The notes beneath the pieces are model-generated. The model was not told where the DNA came from, ran no database searches, and saw only the letters and a program-made list of their open reading frames with translations. This document shows positions 1 through 9,136 of a DNA stretch of 64,000 bases, in pieces (the stretch's first letter is position 1; the number at the start of each line of letters is the position of its first letter). Origin of the DNA: Olegusella massiliensis (GTDB lineage: Bacteria; Actinomycetota; Coriobacteriia; Coriobacteriales; Atopobiaceae); assembly GCF_900078545.1 (NCBI RefSeq), contig NZ_FLLS01000002.1, positions 868,001 through 932,000 of the forward strand. Direction: 5' to 3'. Position numbers and translations under genes: made by a program.

Positions 1-557
1 TTGATGCTATGCTGCATCTTTCGCGTCTTGAAAACGGCAAAACACGATTCCATCCTAAACATACTGATATTGTTTATCTGGTACGTAGTTTGATATCGAT
101 GCAGGAGCGTCTCTTTGCTGGTAAAGGCCTGCGTCTTGCTTTTGACGACAAGACAGCACACCACGAGCTTTATGCCGATGTAGATCCTGATGGTATCCGC
201 GAGGCGATTACCAACCTTATGTCCAATGCTATGCGCTATACGCCTGAGGGCGGTTGGGTGCTGGTGACAGTGGAATCCGACCGCGATGACGTGCTGATTT
301 CTGTGCGTGATACCGGTATTGGTATTGCTAAAGAAGAGATACCTAAGATCTTCTCACGCTTTTGGCGTTCAGCCGCGGGACGTGAGCGCGCCTCAGGAGG
401 CCTTGGTGTTGGGCTTGCTATCACCAAAGGCATCATTGACCTACACAACGGCACTATTTCTGTAAAATCCGAGCTGGGGCATGGCACCACCTTTACCATG
501 CGTATTCCCACTGATCAGTCTCGCCATGGTCGCAAGCAGGATTCTACTGAGGAATAG
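1..557 (+). CDS. Sensor histidine kinase, C-terminal part (cut by window start)
   Basis: This is the catalytic end of a two-component sensor kinase; its start lies before the window. The reading frame is open from base 3 and begins with a DHp-helix tail (LHLSRLENGK), consistent with the region just after the phosphorylated histidine. A HATPase domain follows, with an N box (ITNLMSNAMRYTPEGG), a G1 box (VRDTGIGIAKEE), an F box around FSRFWR and a G2 box (GGLGVGLAITKG). The protein would autophosphorylate with ATP and pass phosphate to a partner regulator, which is not in view. The last 15 residues are polar and probably disordered. The input signal cannot be judged. Confidence 0.93.
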   Translation, partial: DAMLHLSRLENGKTRFHPKHTDIVYLVRSLISMQERLFAGKGLRLAFDDKTAHHELYADVDPDGIREAITNLMSNAMRYTPEGGWVLVTVESDRDDVLISVRDTGIGIAKEEIPKIFSRFWRSAAGRERASGGLGVGLAITKGIIDLHNGTISVKSELGHGTTFTMRIPTDQSRHGRKQDSTEE

Positions 558-632
558 GAACACTTCACTAAGAAATAGGAAAGCTGCAAAAAAAGCTGCG
601 TTGCAAGCTGTTTGCAGAGTAAGAGTGCATAC

Positions 633-665
633 AAAAAAGCAGGTCAGACGTATTGCCTGACCTGC
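633..665 (-). terminator. Rho-independent terminator behind tRNA-Arg(CCT)
   Basis: On the minus strand a 9-bp perfect stem (GCAGGTCAG / CTGACCTGC) with a 9-nt loop is followed by six T residues. It begins 9 bases after the CCA end of the tRNA gene and should end its transcript. Confidence 0.85.
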
Positions 666-674
666 TGTATATGC

Positions 675-750
675 TGGTGACCCCGGGCGGATTCGAACCG
701 TCGACACCAGGTTTAGGAAACCTGTGCTCTATCCCCTGAGCTACGGGGCC
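675..750 (-). tRNA. tRNA-Arg (anticodon CCT)
   Basis: The minus strand folds as a 76-nt cloverleaf with the CCA end encoded in the DNA. The acceptor GGCCCCG pairs with CGGGGTC with one G-T wobble. The anticodon stem CAGGT/ACCTG encloses the loop TTCCTAA, giving anticodon CCT, which reads AGG. The T loop has the standard TTCGAAT. Confidence 0.96.
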
Positions 751-816
751 GTGCGTAAGGGTCATTTTATCACCTGTTGGCAAGCAATACCGCCACGGCT
801 TTGACCCAAATGAGAA

Positions 817-1491
817 CTACTTCGTGCCTTTATCCTTTTTGTCACGCGTCGACTTCTTGGGAGCATCCTCATCAAGGTGTGTCGCAGCATACTGCAAAAT
901 ACGCTTGTCTGACATACGCGCAACTTCAGCATCGGCGGCATTGCGCATGGGACGTACAGAGCGCCAGTCAAAGACAAAACCAGCAATAATCAGCGCATAA
1001 GCAGCTACCAGCGTAATTACGCTTAATGTGGCACCAAAGCTACTTTTTTCGGCAGGGAAGAAGCGACCCAACACTAAAGACAGTACCGTCATGCCCATGC
1101 CGCCACCAAGCAAGACCCACCAAATATGCTGACTACGCTTATAAGAAGCGTGGCCATTCAAAATGGATCGAGCGACGCGCGTGCGAGCGTCAGCGATGTT
1201 GCGCTGACGGCGACGTTCAGCCTTTTGTTCTTCTTTGGTCATTTCAGACTGAGCTTTCCCCGTCTTGCCGAGTTTGTAATCTTCAGAAGATACAACACGG
1301 ACAGCGGCGGCAGCCTCGCGACTGGGCTTCGCACGAGCAGCAGAACTCTTGTATTGACCAAAACTGCTTTTCTTTGCCGCGGAATTGTCTTCTTGTTGAT
1401 CTGCTGTTGTGTCGGTTGCGCTCTTAGCGAAGGGATTGCCATTGAGTGCGGCTTCTTCGCGCGCGCCAGCTAACGTATCACGCAGTGACAT
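817..1491 (-). CDS. Small two-helix membrane protein of unknown function
   Basis: I do not recognise this 224-aa protein. The first 100 residues are polar and rich in Ala, Ser, Lys and Glu. A basic stretch (KAERRRQRNIADARTR) precedes two hydrophobic segments near residues 125-145 and 155-175 (VLLGGGMGMTVLSLVLG and LSVITLVAAYALIIAGFV). The C-terminus is charged and ends in a Lys/Asp-rich tail. A helical-hairpin inner-membrane protein with both ends in the cytoplasm is the simplest reading. Its start lies inside the end of purC (14-bp overlap), so it is probably translated from the same message. Confidence 0.7.
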   Translation of the reverse strand: MSLRDTLAGAREEAALNGNPFAKSATDTTADQQEDNSAAKKSSFGQYKSSAARAKPSREAAAAVRVVSSEDYKLGKTGKAQSEMTKEEQKAERRRQRNIADARTRVARSILNGHASYKRSQHIWWVLLGGGMGMTVLSLVLGRFFPAEKSSFGATLSVITLVAAYALIIAGFVFDWRSVRPMRNAADAEVARMSDKRILQYAATHLDEDAPKKSTRDKKDKGTK

Positions 1492-2374
1492 GAGTCTCCT
1501 TCATGGGGATAAAACTTTCTCCAGTAATAATTTGGTATGCCTCTTGATAACGCTTGGAGGTACCCTCAATCACCTTGGCGGGGAGGTGAGGAGGCTCACC
1601 AGTCATATCCCAGTTGGCACGCAGCCAATCACGGACGTATTGCTTGTCATAGCTTGGTTGAACGCTACCAGCAGCATAACCCTCAGCAGGCCAGAAGCGA
1701 CTGGAGTCAGGGGTAAGGCATTCATCAATTAAGGTCAGCTCGCCATCAACCAAACCAAACTCAAACTTGGTATCAGCAATAATGATGCCACGCGTTGAAG
1801 CATATTCGGCAGCAGCACGATACAGTTCCAATGAAGCATCGCGAAGTTGGGCTGCCATGCTTTCGCCGACAATTTCTGCACAGCGCTCAAATGAGATATT
1901 TTCATCATGGTCGCCGATAGCTGCCTTGGTCGAGGGTGTAAAGATGGGCTCGGGCAGCTGAGAAGCTTCGACAAGACCTTCGGGTAGCTTGATACCGCAA
2001 ACCGTGCAGTCCTGATCGTAGGTCTTTTTACCGGATCCTGTGAGATAGCCGCGCACAATGCACTCAATAGGCAAAGGCTGCGCTTTACGAACAAGCATAG
2101 AGCGTCCAGCGAGATAATCCGTATATCCTGCATATTCATCGGGCAGGGCAGCAGGATCAATTGAAACCATGTGATTGGGAATCAAATCCTGGAAACGCTT
2201 AAACCAAAATGCCGAAATGCGGGTAAGAATTTCACCTTTGTAAGGAATCTCGTCAGGCAAAATAAAGTCATAAGCGCTGATGCGGTCACTTGCGACCATA
2301 AGCAACGTATCACCGCAATCATAGATGTCACGCACTTTACCTTGGGAGTCAGGGCGCATATCCATCGATTCCAT
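1478..2374 (-). CDS. purC: Phosphoribosylaminoimidazole-succinocarboxamide synthase
   Basis: PurC (SAICAR synthetase) joins CAIR and aspartate with ATP in purine synthesis. The 298-aa protein has the usual size of the longer PurC form. It shows the N-terminal nucleotide-binding hairpin (GKVRDIYDCGDTLLMVASD), the motif SAYDFILPDEIPYKG, the substrate segment VRGYLTGSGKKTY and the C-terminal IADTKFEFG / LIDECLTPDSSRFW. The start at 2374 has AAGGAG eight bases upstream. It lies behind the pknB cluster and close to, but divergent from, purE-purM-purN, so purine genes sit on both sides of the kinase cluster. Confidence 0.96.
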   Translation of the reverse strand: MESMDMRPDSQGKVRDIYDCGDTLLMVASDRISAYDFILPDEIPYKGEILTRISAFWFKRFQDLIPNHMVSIDPAALPDEYAGYTDYLAGRSMLVRKAQPLPIECIVRGYLTGSGKKTYDQDCTVCGIKLPEGLVEASQLPEPIFTPSTKAAIGDHDENISFERCAEIVGESMAAQLRDASLELYRAAAEYASTRGIIIADTKFEFGLVDGELTLIDECLTPDSSRFWPAEGYAAGSVQPSYDKQYVRDWLRANWDMTGEPPHLPAKVIEGTSKRYQEAYQIITGESFIPMKETHVTA

Positions 2375-2490
2375 GTGAAAATCTCCTTAATACTCAAGCG
2401 TAAATCATCGTCATTTACGCACCGCATATCGTACAAACGCGCTGATTATACGAGAAATGAGCGCAGAGTTTGTGAGTCTTTTATCTAGTG

Positions 2491-4416
2491 TTAAGAGTTA
2501 TCACCTTGAGCGGATCCAGTCGAAACAGTAATGGTAATAGTGGAGCCCACAGAGGCGCTACGGCCACCGCCTGGACTCTGTGAGATAACCTTACCCTTCT
2601 CCACGCTTGAGCTAGATGCGGTCTCTACACTGACCTCAAAACCCACATCGCCCAGAGCGCTCTGAGCTTCTTCTTGAGTAAAGCCTACGACAGATGGAAC
2701 ATCAATAGAAGAAGGACCAGAGGAGACGGTGATGACAATCGTGGAGCCTTTATCGGCCTTTTCCGTGGCAGACTGACGGAACACAACGCCTTTGGCAACC
2801 TCGTCAGAAGCCTCCTTGCGGACATCCACCTTAAAGCCAGCATTGCTTAAAGTCGCAGTTGCATCGTCTTGACCCATACCAGTGACGTCAGGGACTTTGA
2901 CCGATTCAACACCCAAAGAAAGCTGGTAGGTAACACTGTCGCCAGCTTTTGCTGCAGTGCCTGGTTTGGGATCTTGAGAGACAACTTTGCCCGCTTCTAC
3001 ATCGGGGGAGTATACACCGTCGCCAGCCTTTGAAACGAGCCCCCTACTCAGCAGAGCATCCTCGGCTTCTTTGGCTGTCATATTGGTGAGATCGGGAACA
3101 GAGACATCTTCAGCTGGCTTTTCGCCCTTAGAGATAGTGATATTAATTTCGGTATCTTTGGCAAATTGCTTGTTTGCGGCAGGATCTTGGCTCATGACAC
3201 AACCAGACTCTACCGTGTCGCTGTAGCCCTCACGAACCTCACCCACTTTAAACCAATTTGTGGACTCGATGGCCTCAATGGCATCTTCGCGTGAGAGGTT
3301 TGAGAGGTTGGGTACCGCCTTGGTGCCACCGCCAGCAAAGATCGTGGTCCAAAGAATCGCAATAACGGTAATAACAAGCGCAATAGCCCCCAGTACACCA
3401 AGAATAGTGCGACGACCCTTTCGGCGCTCTTCAGTTTCTTGCCGTTCGCGTGCGAGCTCGGTAGCTGAAGTCTGGCGTGCACGTGCAGATGTGGTGCGTA
3501 CAGGTGTTACACGTTGGGTGGCAGTAGTAGATGGGGCGCCAATTTGTGCAGTAGCTGTAGTGAGTGGTAATACGGCGGTTGCATTGTTGACTTCCTGAAG
3601 CCTACCCGCGAGATAGTCGTGCAACACGCGCACCAACTCGTCGGCGCTCTGGAAACGCGCATCAGGGTTTTTTTGCATGCATTTGAGAATAATGCCCTCA
3701 AGCGAAGGGTCAATCGCAGGATTGCGTTGGCTTGGCGGCTGCGGAGTTTCATTGACCTGCTTGAGTGCAACAGATATTGCATCATCTCCATCAAAGGGCA
3801 CGCTACCTGTTGCAGCTTCGTACATAACGACACCAAGTGAGTAGATATCCGTGGTGGGACCCAAAGGCTTGCCCTGAGTTTGTTCCGGAGATACGTAGTG
3901 AGCTGTACCTAGAACAGAATTATCAGTTGTCAGATGGCTGTTTTTTGCACGCGCAATGCCAAAGTCCATGACCTTGATATTGCCGTCAGGCTGCACCATG
4001 ATATTTTGCGGCTTAATGTCGCGATGAATGATGTCATGACGATGGGCTACGGAGAGAGCCTGTGCAATCTGTGAGCCAATCTGAGCAACTTTCTTGCCAT
4101 CAAGCGCACCATGTCTCCGGATGCCGCTCTTGAGGTCGGTACCGCGTAAATACTCCATCACGATGTAATAGGTATCGTTATCTTTACCCCAGTCGTAGAC
4201 CGAGACGATATAGGGACTCTGCAAAGCCGCCGCCGCCTGAGCTTCCTGCTTAAAGCGAGCAGCAAAAGATGGGTCGTTAGCATACTGCGGCAGCATTGTC
4301 TTGATAGCGACCGTACGGCCTAACACACGGTCGAGACCGCGGTAGACAACCGCCATTCCACCTGCCCCGACCTTATCTTGAACTTCATATCGTCCGCCGA
4401 GTGTCCTACCTGGCAT
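2491..4416 (-). CDS. pknB: PknB-type Ser/Thr protein kinase with four PASTA repeats
   Basis: This is a membrane receptor kinase that senses peptidoglycan fragments outside the cell and phosphorylates cell-wall and division proteins inside. The kinase domain fills residues 1-270: P-loop GAGGMA (17-22), Lys39, HRDIKPQN (131-138), DFG (151-153) and the activation segment with GTAHYVSPEQ. A Thr-rich juxtamembrane linker leads to one membrane helix near 335-360. Four extracellular PASTA repeats follow, starting near KAVPNLSNL, DVSVPDLTNM, VKVPDVTGM and IDVPSVVGF. It is the last kinase gene of the cluster, 96 bp after the RodA-PBP fusion. The phosphatase that should reverse it is PstP at 7389-8708. 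Confidence 0.96.
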   Translation of the reverse strand: MPGRTLGGRYEVQDKVGAGGMAVVYRGLDRVLGRTVAIKTMLPQYANDPSFAARFKQEAQAAAALQSPYIVSVYDWGKDNDTYYIVMEYLRGTDLKSGIRRHGALDGKKVAQIGSQIAQALSVAHRHDIIHRDIKPQNIMVQPDGNIKVMDFGIARAKNSHLTTDNSVLGTAHYVSPEQTQGKPLGPTTDIYSLGVVMYEAATGSVPFDGDDAISVALKQVNETPQPPSQRNPAIDPSLEGIILKCMQKNPDARFQSADELVRVLHDYLAGRLQEVNNATAVLPLTTATAQIGAPSTTATQRVTPVRTTSARARQTSATELARERQETEERRKGRRTILGVLGAIALVITVIAILWTTIFAGGGTKAVPNLSNLSREDAIEAIESTNWFKVGEVREGYSDTVESGCVMSQDPAANKQFAKDTEINITISKGEKPAEDVSVPDLTNMTAKEAEDALLSRGLVSKAGDGVYSPDVEAGKVVSQDPKPGTAAKAGDSVTYQLSLGVESVKVPDVTGMGQDDATATLSNAGFKVDVRKEASDEVAKGVVFRQSATEKADKGSTIVITVSSGPSSIDVPSVVGFTQEEAQSALGDVGFEVSVETASSSSVEKGKVISQSPGGGRSASVGSTITITVSTGSAQGDNS

Positions 4417-4471
4417 TTGCAGCTCCTATCTTGCTCGCAGCACGCTTACTGCGCTCTTACATAATCTCATA

Positions 4472-4496
4472 AGCTTCGCTCTTTGGGCGCGAAGCT
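4472..4496. other. Hairpin between the RodA-PBP gene and pknB
   Basis: An 8-bp perfect inverted repeat (AGCTTCGC / GCGAAGCT) with a 9-base spacer lies in the 96-bp gap. There is no T run on either side, so it looks more like an RNA-stability or attenuation hairpin than a strong terminator. Confidence 0.4.
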
Positions 4497-4512
4497 ACGC
4501 TACTCACACAGA

Positions 4513-7386
4513 TCAACTAGCACCTGCCGCCTGTACATTGAGACAAGCGGCGAGTACTTCTCCTGCCACAGTAGTGGCAACGCCGTGAACAGAATTATCA
4601 TCGACCTGCTCAATGACTACCGAAATAGCCACAGTAGGATTTTTATAAGGAGCAAAACCGATAAACAGTGAGTTAGACCATTTGCCATTATTAGTTTCGG
4701 CGGTACCTGTTTTGCCGGTTACTTGGACTCCACGGATGGCAGCGCCGCCGCCCGTACCTGATTCAACTACGCTGAGCATTGCTTCTTTGAGCTGGTCTGC
4801 GGTAGAAGCAGAAAAGACCTTACCTAGGGAAACTGGTTTAGTCTCAGAGGTAGTCGTACCCTCATGAGAAACAATGTGGTCAATAACATAGGGTTGCATG
4901 GCTTCGCCACCATTTGCAACCGCTGCCGCAAGCACCGCGTTTTGCATCACAGTGGTATAGGGACCATTGTTGCCCTTATGTTGTCCCACAGGTTGGCCTG
5001 CTGCCGCCCAAGCGGTTTCCCATTCGGACATCTCGTCGGCCGCAGGCATTGTAGAGGGCAGAGTTGAGAAGTCCTGACCAATAGAGCTGCCATAGCCAGC
5101 TGCTTGAGCATAAGAAATGAGATTTTTGGCCCCAACTTGACTACCTATCTGTGCAAAGACGGTGTTGGCAGAGTTTGCAAACGCATCCTTGGCGCTGAGA
5201 GATTCCCAGGAATTGTTTTCAAAGTTAGTGACCGCAGCTCCGCCAAAATCCATTGAAGCGGGAGCGGGATAGGAGGTTTCAAGCGTTGTGCGCTTGAGGT
5301 CAAGAGCGGCTCCTAGAGTGAGCGTTTTGAAAGTGGATCCTGGTGCATAGAGTGCGCGAGTGGTCCTGTCAACAAGGGGCGAGTTCTTATCGTCGGCTAC
5401 GATATAGCCGCTTTGATCATAAGAATAGGTGGGTGAAGAGGCCTTTGCTAATACAGCACCTGTTGAAGGGTCGAGAACAGTAATAGCTCCCACATATCCT
5501 TCGAGTGCACGTTCAGCAGCACGCTGCATTTGTGAATTAAGGGTAAGCACAACAGACGAGCCCGCGTTGGGTACTCCTGCTAGCGAAAGCAGAGCGTTAT
5601 GCAGATTAGAAAAGTCTGCGTCACCCTTGAGCGCATCATTTGCTGCGAGTTCGACTCCGGTAATCTCTCCGGTAGAAACAAAGCCAACGGTATGTACCGC
5701 TAAAGAACCCTGGGGATGGTTGCGCTGATAGCTACCATCAGCTTGCAAGACCGACTCTGCGAGCGTGACCTCATCGGAAGTCACAATTGAGCCACGTTGG
5801 ACACGACGAGCTTTGAGTGCGGTATGGGTGTTGTATTGGTCGTGCTGTAGGGTTTCGGCATGAATGACCTGCACATAAGTGAGGTTTGCAATGAGCGCGG
5901 CAAACATGAGGGAAAACACGGAGACAATCACAGTAAGTCGCTTACCCAGAGCAACACGGCCAAGTACGCCAGATTCAGGTGTGAGCATGCTATAGCGTCC
6001 ACGGGCGTGTGCACCATGCACTACTGAAGAAGCAGTGCGCGCACCGCTGAGGGCAGGATTTTGGGTGGTATTAAATTTAATTGAGTCAGAAGTTTCTACC
6101 TGGACGCCATGTCCTGTACCTTCATCACCCGCACGTAGCAAAAGACCAATAATGATAAAGCTTGCCAGTAAAGAGCTGCCACCCTGACTCATAAAAGGCA
6201 AGGTGACACCTGTAAGCGGCAACATTTTGGTGACACCGCCCACAATAACAAAGGCCTGAACGGCAATAGCGGCGGTCAGTCCTGCTGCGGTAAATGCGGA
6301 GACATCAGAACGTGCACGTGCCGCAGTAGCAAGGCCACGCACCGCTAGGAGCAAATAACAAATCAGTACAGCGGAGGCGCCCAGAAGCCCCAGCTCTTCT
6401 CCGATAGCAGCAAAAATAAAGTCAGATTGAACAAAAGTAACAGTCTGGGCTGCCAGACCCTTACCAATGCCTGTACCTGCCATGCCACCGTCTGCCAACG
6501 AGTAGAGCGATTGCAAAATTTGCATACCGCTACCCCAGCGATCTTGGGTGGGGTCAAGCCACATATGTACACGAGTTTGTACGTGACCAAAAAACTTAAA
6601 GCAAAAAACGCCACCAATAGCGAGTAACAAAAAGAAAAAAATGACATAGCTTGGACGTCCTGTGCAAACAAAAAGCATGAGCACAAAGAAACTAAAGAAA
6701 AGCAAAGCGCTGCCTAGATCACGTTCAAAGACCACTACCAAAAGCGAAATGCCCCACATGACCAACATAGGCGCCAGCATGCGCGGGCGGGGGAGAGCAA
6801 GGGGTCCGATATGGCGCATGGAAGCAGAGAGCATTTCTCGATTTTCTGCGAGATACGCGGCAAGGAATAAGATAATGAGAATTTTTGCAAGCTCACCTGG
6901 TTGGAAAGAGAGAGGCCCCAAACGTAGCCAGAGGCGTGAGCCGTTGATTTCAGTACCAAAAATCATTGGAATAAGGAGCAGCACAATACCTGCAATACCT
7001 AGGGTAAATTTGTATTCTGCCAGCTGGTCGAGGCTGGGTACAAAATAGAGTGTGGCTACCATTGCAGCAACCGAGACAAAGAGCCATATGACTTGGCTGT
7101 TTGTCTGTCCTCCCGTGAGACGTGATACAAAGGTAATACCAATGCCTGAGAGCACAAATACCAAAGGTAAAATTACAGGATCTGCTGCAGGGGCAAGCCT
7201 GCGAACAGCAAGATGTGCGCCGGTAAAAGCAACAAGAAGACCTAGCGGTACAGCAAACGCTGAGATACTCAAAGCAACCTTGTCAGAGACCAAATACATG
7301 GCATAAAGCAGGCCTACCGGTACGGCAGCAAGTAGCAGTAAGAGCAACTCTGTATTGCGTCTACCGTTGATTTGTTGTTCCCGCAT
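4513..7386 (-). CDS. Fused RodA/FtsW glycosyltransferase and class B penicillin-binding transpeptidase
   Basis: One 957-aa polypeptide joins the two halves of a SEDS-bPBP peptidoglycan synthase. Residues 1-420 are a polytopic SEDS protein with GSRLWLRLGPLSFQPGE near 149, the catalytic-type Asp223 in FERDLGSALL, the signature SDFIFAAIGEELG (321-333) and MSQGGSS near 399. A linker and one more membrane helix (480-505) lead to a transpeptidase domain with STFK (684-687, nucleophile Ser684), SAN (739-741) and KTG (892-894). In most actinobacteria rodA and pbpA are separate neighbours; here no stop or start lies between them. It would polymerise and crosslink lipid II strands at the membrane. The start is 2 bp behind the pstP stop. 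Confidence 0.95.
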   Translation of the reverse strand: MREQQINGRRNTELLLLLLAAVPVGLLYAMYLVSDKVALSISAFAVPLGLLVAFTGAHLAVRRLAPAADPVILPLVFVLSGIGITFVSRLTGGQTNSQVIWLFVSVAAMVATLYFVPSLDQLAEYKFTLGIAGIVLLLIPMIFGTEINGSRLWLRLGPLSFQPGELAKILIILFLAAYLAENREMLSASMRHIGPLALPRPRMLAPMLVMWGISLLVVVFERDLGSALLFFSFFVLMLFVCTGRPSYVIFFFLLLAIGGVFCFKFFGHVQTRVHMWLDPTQDRWGSGMQILQSLYSLADGGMAGTGIGKGLAAQTVTFVQSDFIFAAIGEELGLLGASAVLICYLLLAVRGLATAARARSDVSAFTAAGLTAAIAVQAFVIVGGVTKMLPLTGVTLPFMSQGGSSLLASFIIIGLLLRAGDEGTGHGVQVETSDSIKFNTTQNPALSGARTASSVVHGAHARGRYSMLTPESGVLGRVALGKRLTVIVSVFSLMFAALIANLTYVQVIHAETLQHDQYNTHTALKARRVQRGSIVTSDEVTLAESVLQADGSYQRNHPQGSLAVHTVGFVSTGEITGVELAANDALKGDADFSNLHNALLSLAGVPNAGSSVVLTLNSQMQRAAERALEGYVGAITVLDPSTGAVLAKASSPTYSYDQSGYIVADDKNSPLVDRTTRALYAPGSTFKTLTLGAALDLKRTTLETSYPAPASMDFGGAAVTNFENNSWESLSAKDAFANSANTVFAQIGSQVGAKNLISYAQAAGYGSSIGQDFSTLPSTMPAADEMSEWETAWAAAGQPVGQHKGNNGPYTTVMQNAVLAAAVANGGEAMQPYVIDHIVSHEGTTTSETKPVSLGKVFSASTADQLKEAMLSVVESGTGGGAAIRGVQVTGKTGTAETNNGKWSNSLFIGFAPYKNPTVAISVVIEQVDDNSVHGVATTVAGEVLAACLNVQAAGAS

Positions 7387-7388
7387 CC

Positions 7389-8708
7389 TTATTCACCTGC
7401 CCCAGAAGTATTTGTGTTGCTTTCTTTATTTTCCTCACCCAGAGGCACCGCGGGATTGTTGGGAGAAATGCCCTCTTGTTCGACTTTCTCCTTGGTTTTC
7501 GCCGTTTGGTCAAGAGTTTTTGTGGTGCTTTCCATATAAGCATTTATCTTCGCGTAGGCATCTTTGTAGCTTTCTGCTGCAACGCCCTCATGCTCTAAGC
7601 GAGTGCGCGTTGCTTCATCAGTAATTTCGGAGGTCTGTACATCTGATGTTTCCACCCATTCATTAAGGGGAAGGCCAAAAACGCGGTCATTCCAACCTCG
7701 GTAAATAGCAATGCGTCCGTTATGATCTTTGAGAAAGTAAGACGAACGGATTATCAAAGTCATTGACGCCAACATCAACAGTACGAAGCCAAGAATACAA
7801 GCGGTTACCCGTAAGATATGGCGTTTCTTTTTTGTCCAGCGCTCCTCTTCCAAACCATCATCTTCGATATCTACTACCAAAACAGTAACGTTGTCATGAC
7901 CACCCGCAGAAAGTGCTTCGGCAACCAAGCTATCTGCGGCAGACTGAGGGGTGGTACAGGATACGGCAATTGATTCAATTTTTGAATCTTCAATCATGGA
8001 TGAGAGACCATCAGAACACAAAATTAGACGATCTCCGGTAGAAACATTGATGGTGAAGTGGTCGGCATACATTTCGGGGTCAGAACCCAAAGCGCGTGTG
8101 ATAACCGAGCGCGAGGGGTGAACCCGTGCCTCGTCAGCGGTAATCTCACCCGCATCGACTAACTCCTCCACGTAGGAGTGATCATGTGTGAGACGTACGA
8201 GTGTACCCGCATGCAAAAGATAGAGGCGCGAATCTCCCACATGCGCGATTGCCATTTTGTCGCCAATAATAATGACAGAAGTGCAGGTAGAACCCATGCC
8301 GGGTTTACCTTTACCCTCTTTAGTACCGTTGATAACAGCAAGATTTGCTGCTTCAACGGCAGCACCTAAGTACACATCATCCGCTTCATGAGGAGCTTGT
8401 TCAGCAAGCGTCTGAGCAGCAATAGAACTAGCTACTTCACCCGCAGCATGTCCGCCCATACCATCACAAACAGCAAACAATGGTGCACGAACAAGAAAAG
8501 AATCCTCGTTATGCTCACGTACGAGACCCACGTCAGATCGTACACCCCAAGACAGACGCGTGGTCGAGCCGGTGGTAGTTTGAGAATCTTCCCGTGAATC
8601 CAGGCAAAGCATATCGTGCCCTGGACTCGTCACCGGAGCTTTTTTCTCTTGGGCGCTCCGATGGAGTGAGGGTCGCTTTACCGAATTTTTTAGCATGGAT
8701 AGATTCAT
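7389..8708 (-). CDS. pstP: PP2C-type Ser/Thr protein phosphatase with membrane anchor
   Basis: This metal-dependent phosphatase reverses phosphorylation by the clustered kinases. After a polar N-terminal extension of about 50 residues the PP2C core begins at SWGVRSDVGLVREHNED. It continues with VCDGMGGHAAGE, IAHVGDSRLYLL, ILCSDGLSS and GGHDNVTVLVVD, so the Asp residues that hold the metal ions are present. One membrane helix (ILRVTACILGFVLLMLASM) starts near residue 300, and a tail of about 120 residues lies outside the cell, an arrangement known for actinobacterial PstP. The long extension makes the exact start uncertain; an internal start cannot be excluded. It is followed after 2 bp by the RodA-PBP gene. 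Confidence 0.93.
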   Translation of the reverse strand: MNLSMLKNSVKRPSLHRSAQEKKAPVTSPGHDMLCLDSREDSQTTTGSTTRLSWGVRSDVGLVREHNEDSFLVRAPLFAVCDGMGGHAAGEVASSIAAQTLAEQAPHEADDVYLGAAVEAANLAVINGTKEGKGKPGMGSTCTSVIIIGDKMAIAHVGDSRLYLLHAGTLVRLTHDHSYVEELVDAGEITADEARVHPSRSVITRALGSDPEMYADHFTINVSTGDRLILCSDGLSSMIEDSKIESIAVSCTTPQSAADSLVAEALSAGGHDNVTVLVVDIEDDGLEEERWTKKKRHILRVTACILGFVLLMLASMTLIIRSSYFLKDHNGRIAIYRGWNDRVFGLPLNEWVETSDVQTSEITDEATRTRLEHEGVAAESYKDAYAKINAYMESTTKTLDQTAKTKEKVEQEGISPNNPAVPLGEENKESNTNTSGAGE

Positions 8709-8720
8709 ATGGACATCTCG

Positions 8721-9134
8721 CTAGCGTCGGCTAATACGCATGATGGCATCGCCTACCTGTACCTCATCTTCGTCCCTCAGCGTCACTGGCTGGTCGATGG
8801 GGTGTCCATTTACAAGAGTGCCATTGGTTGATTGCAAATCCTCAAGCACCAAGGCAGGGCCCTGAAGGGTATAGCGTGCATGCGTAGCTGAAACAAAGGG
8901 TTCATCAATAACGATATCGGATGAAGGTGAGCGTCCCATTACGACTGGTCCTAAGATATCCACACGAAGGCCGCGTAGATTGGAAGGCCCTTTCTCAACA
9001 CTCACGGTCCAAATCGCAGCATCCTTGCGCTGTCCGCGCACAAGACCAATACCTGTCTTCATTGTGGTAAAGAGGAACAGGTAAAGGAAAGCGACAAGCA
9101 AAAGTCTACCGACGAAAAGGACAAGATCAATCAT
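8721..9134 (-). CDS. fhaB: FhaB-type membrane-anchored FHA protein
   Basis: This 137-aa protein has one N-terminal membrane helix (LVLFVGRLLLVAFLYLFLF) and a C-terminal FHA domain that binds phosphothreonine. Typical FHA signatures are visible: GRSPSSDIVIDEPFVSATHA and DLQSTNGTLVNG. In mycobacteria the equivalent protein (FhaB/FipA) couples kinase signals to division and wall synthesis, and a similar role is inferred from position. GGGAGA eight bases upstream supports the start, and it lies inside the end of fhaA, so translation is probably coupled. Confidence 0.93.
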   Translation of the reverse strand: MIDLVLFVGRLLLVAFLYLFLFTTMKTGIGLVRGQRKDAAIWTVSVEKGPSNLRGLRVDILGPVVMGRSPSSDIVIDEPFVSATHARYTLQGPALVLEDLQSTNGTLVNGHPIDQPVTLRDEDEVQVGDAIMRISRR

Positions 9135-9136
9135 CT

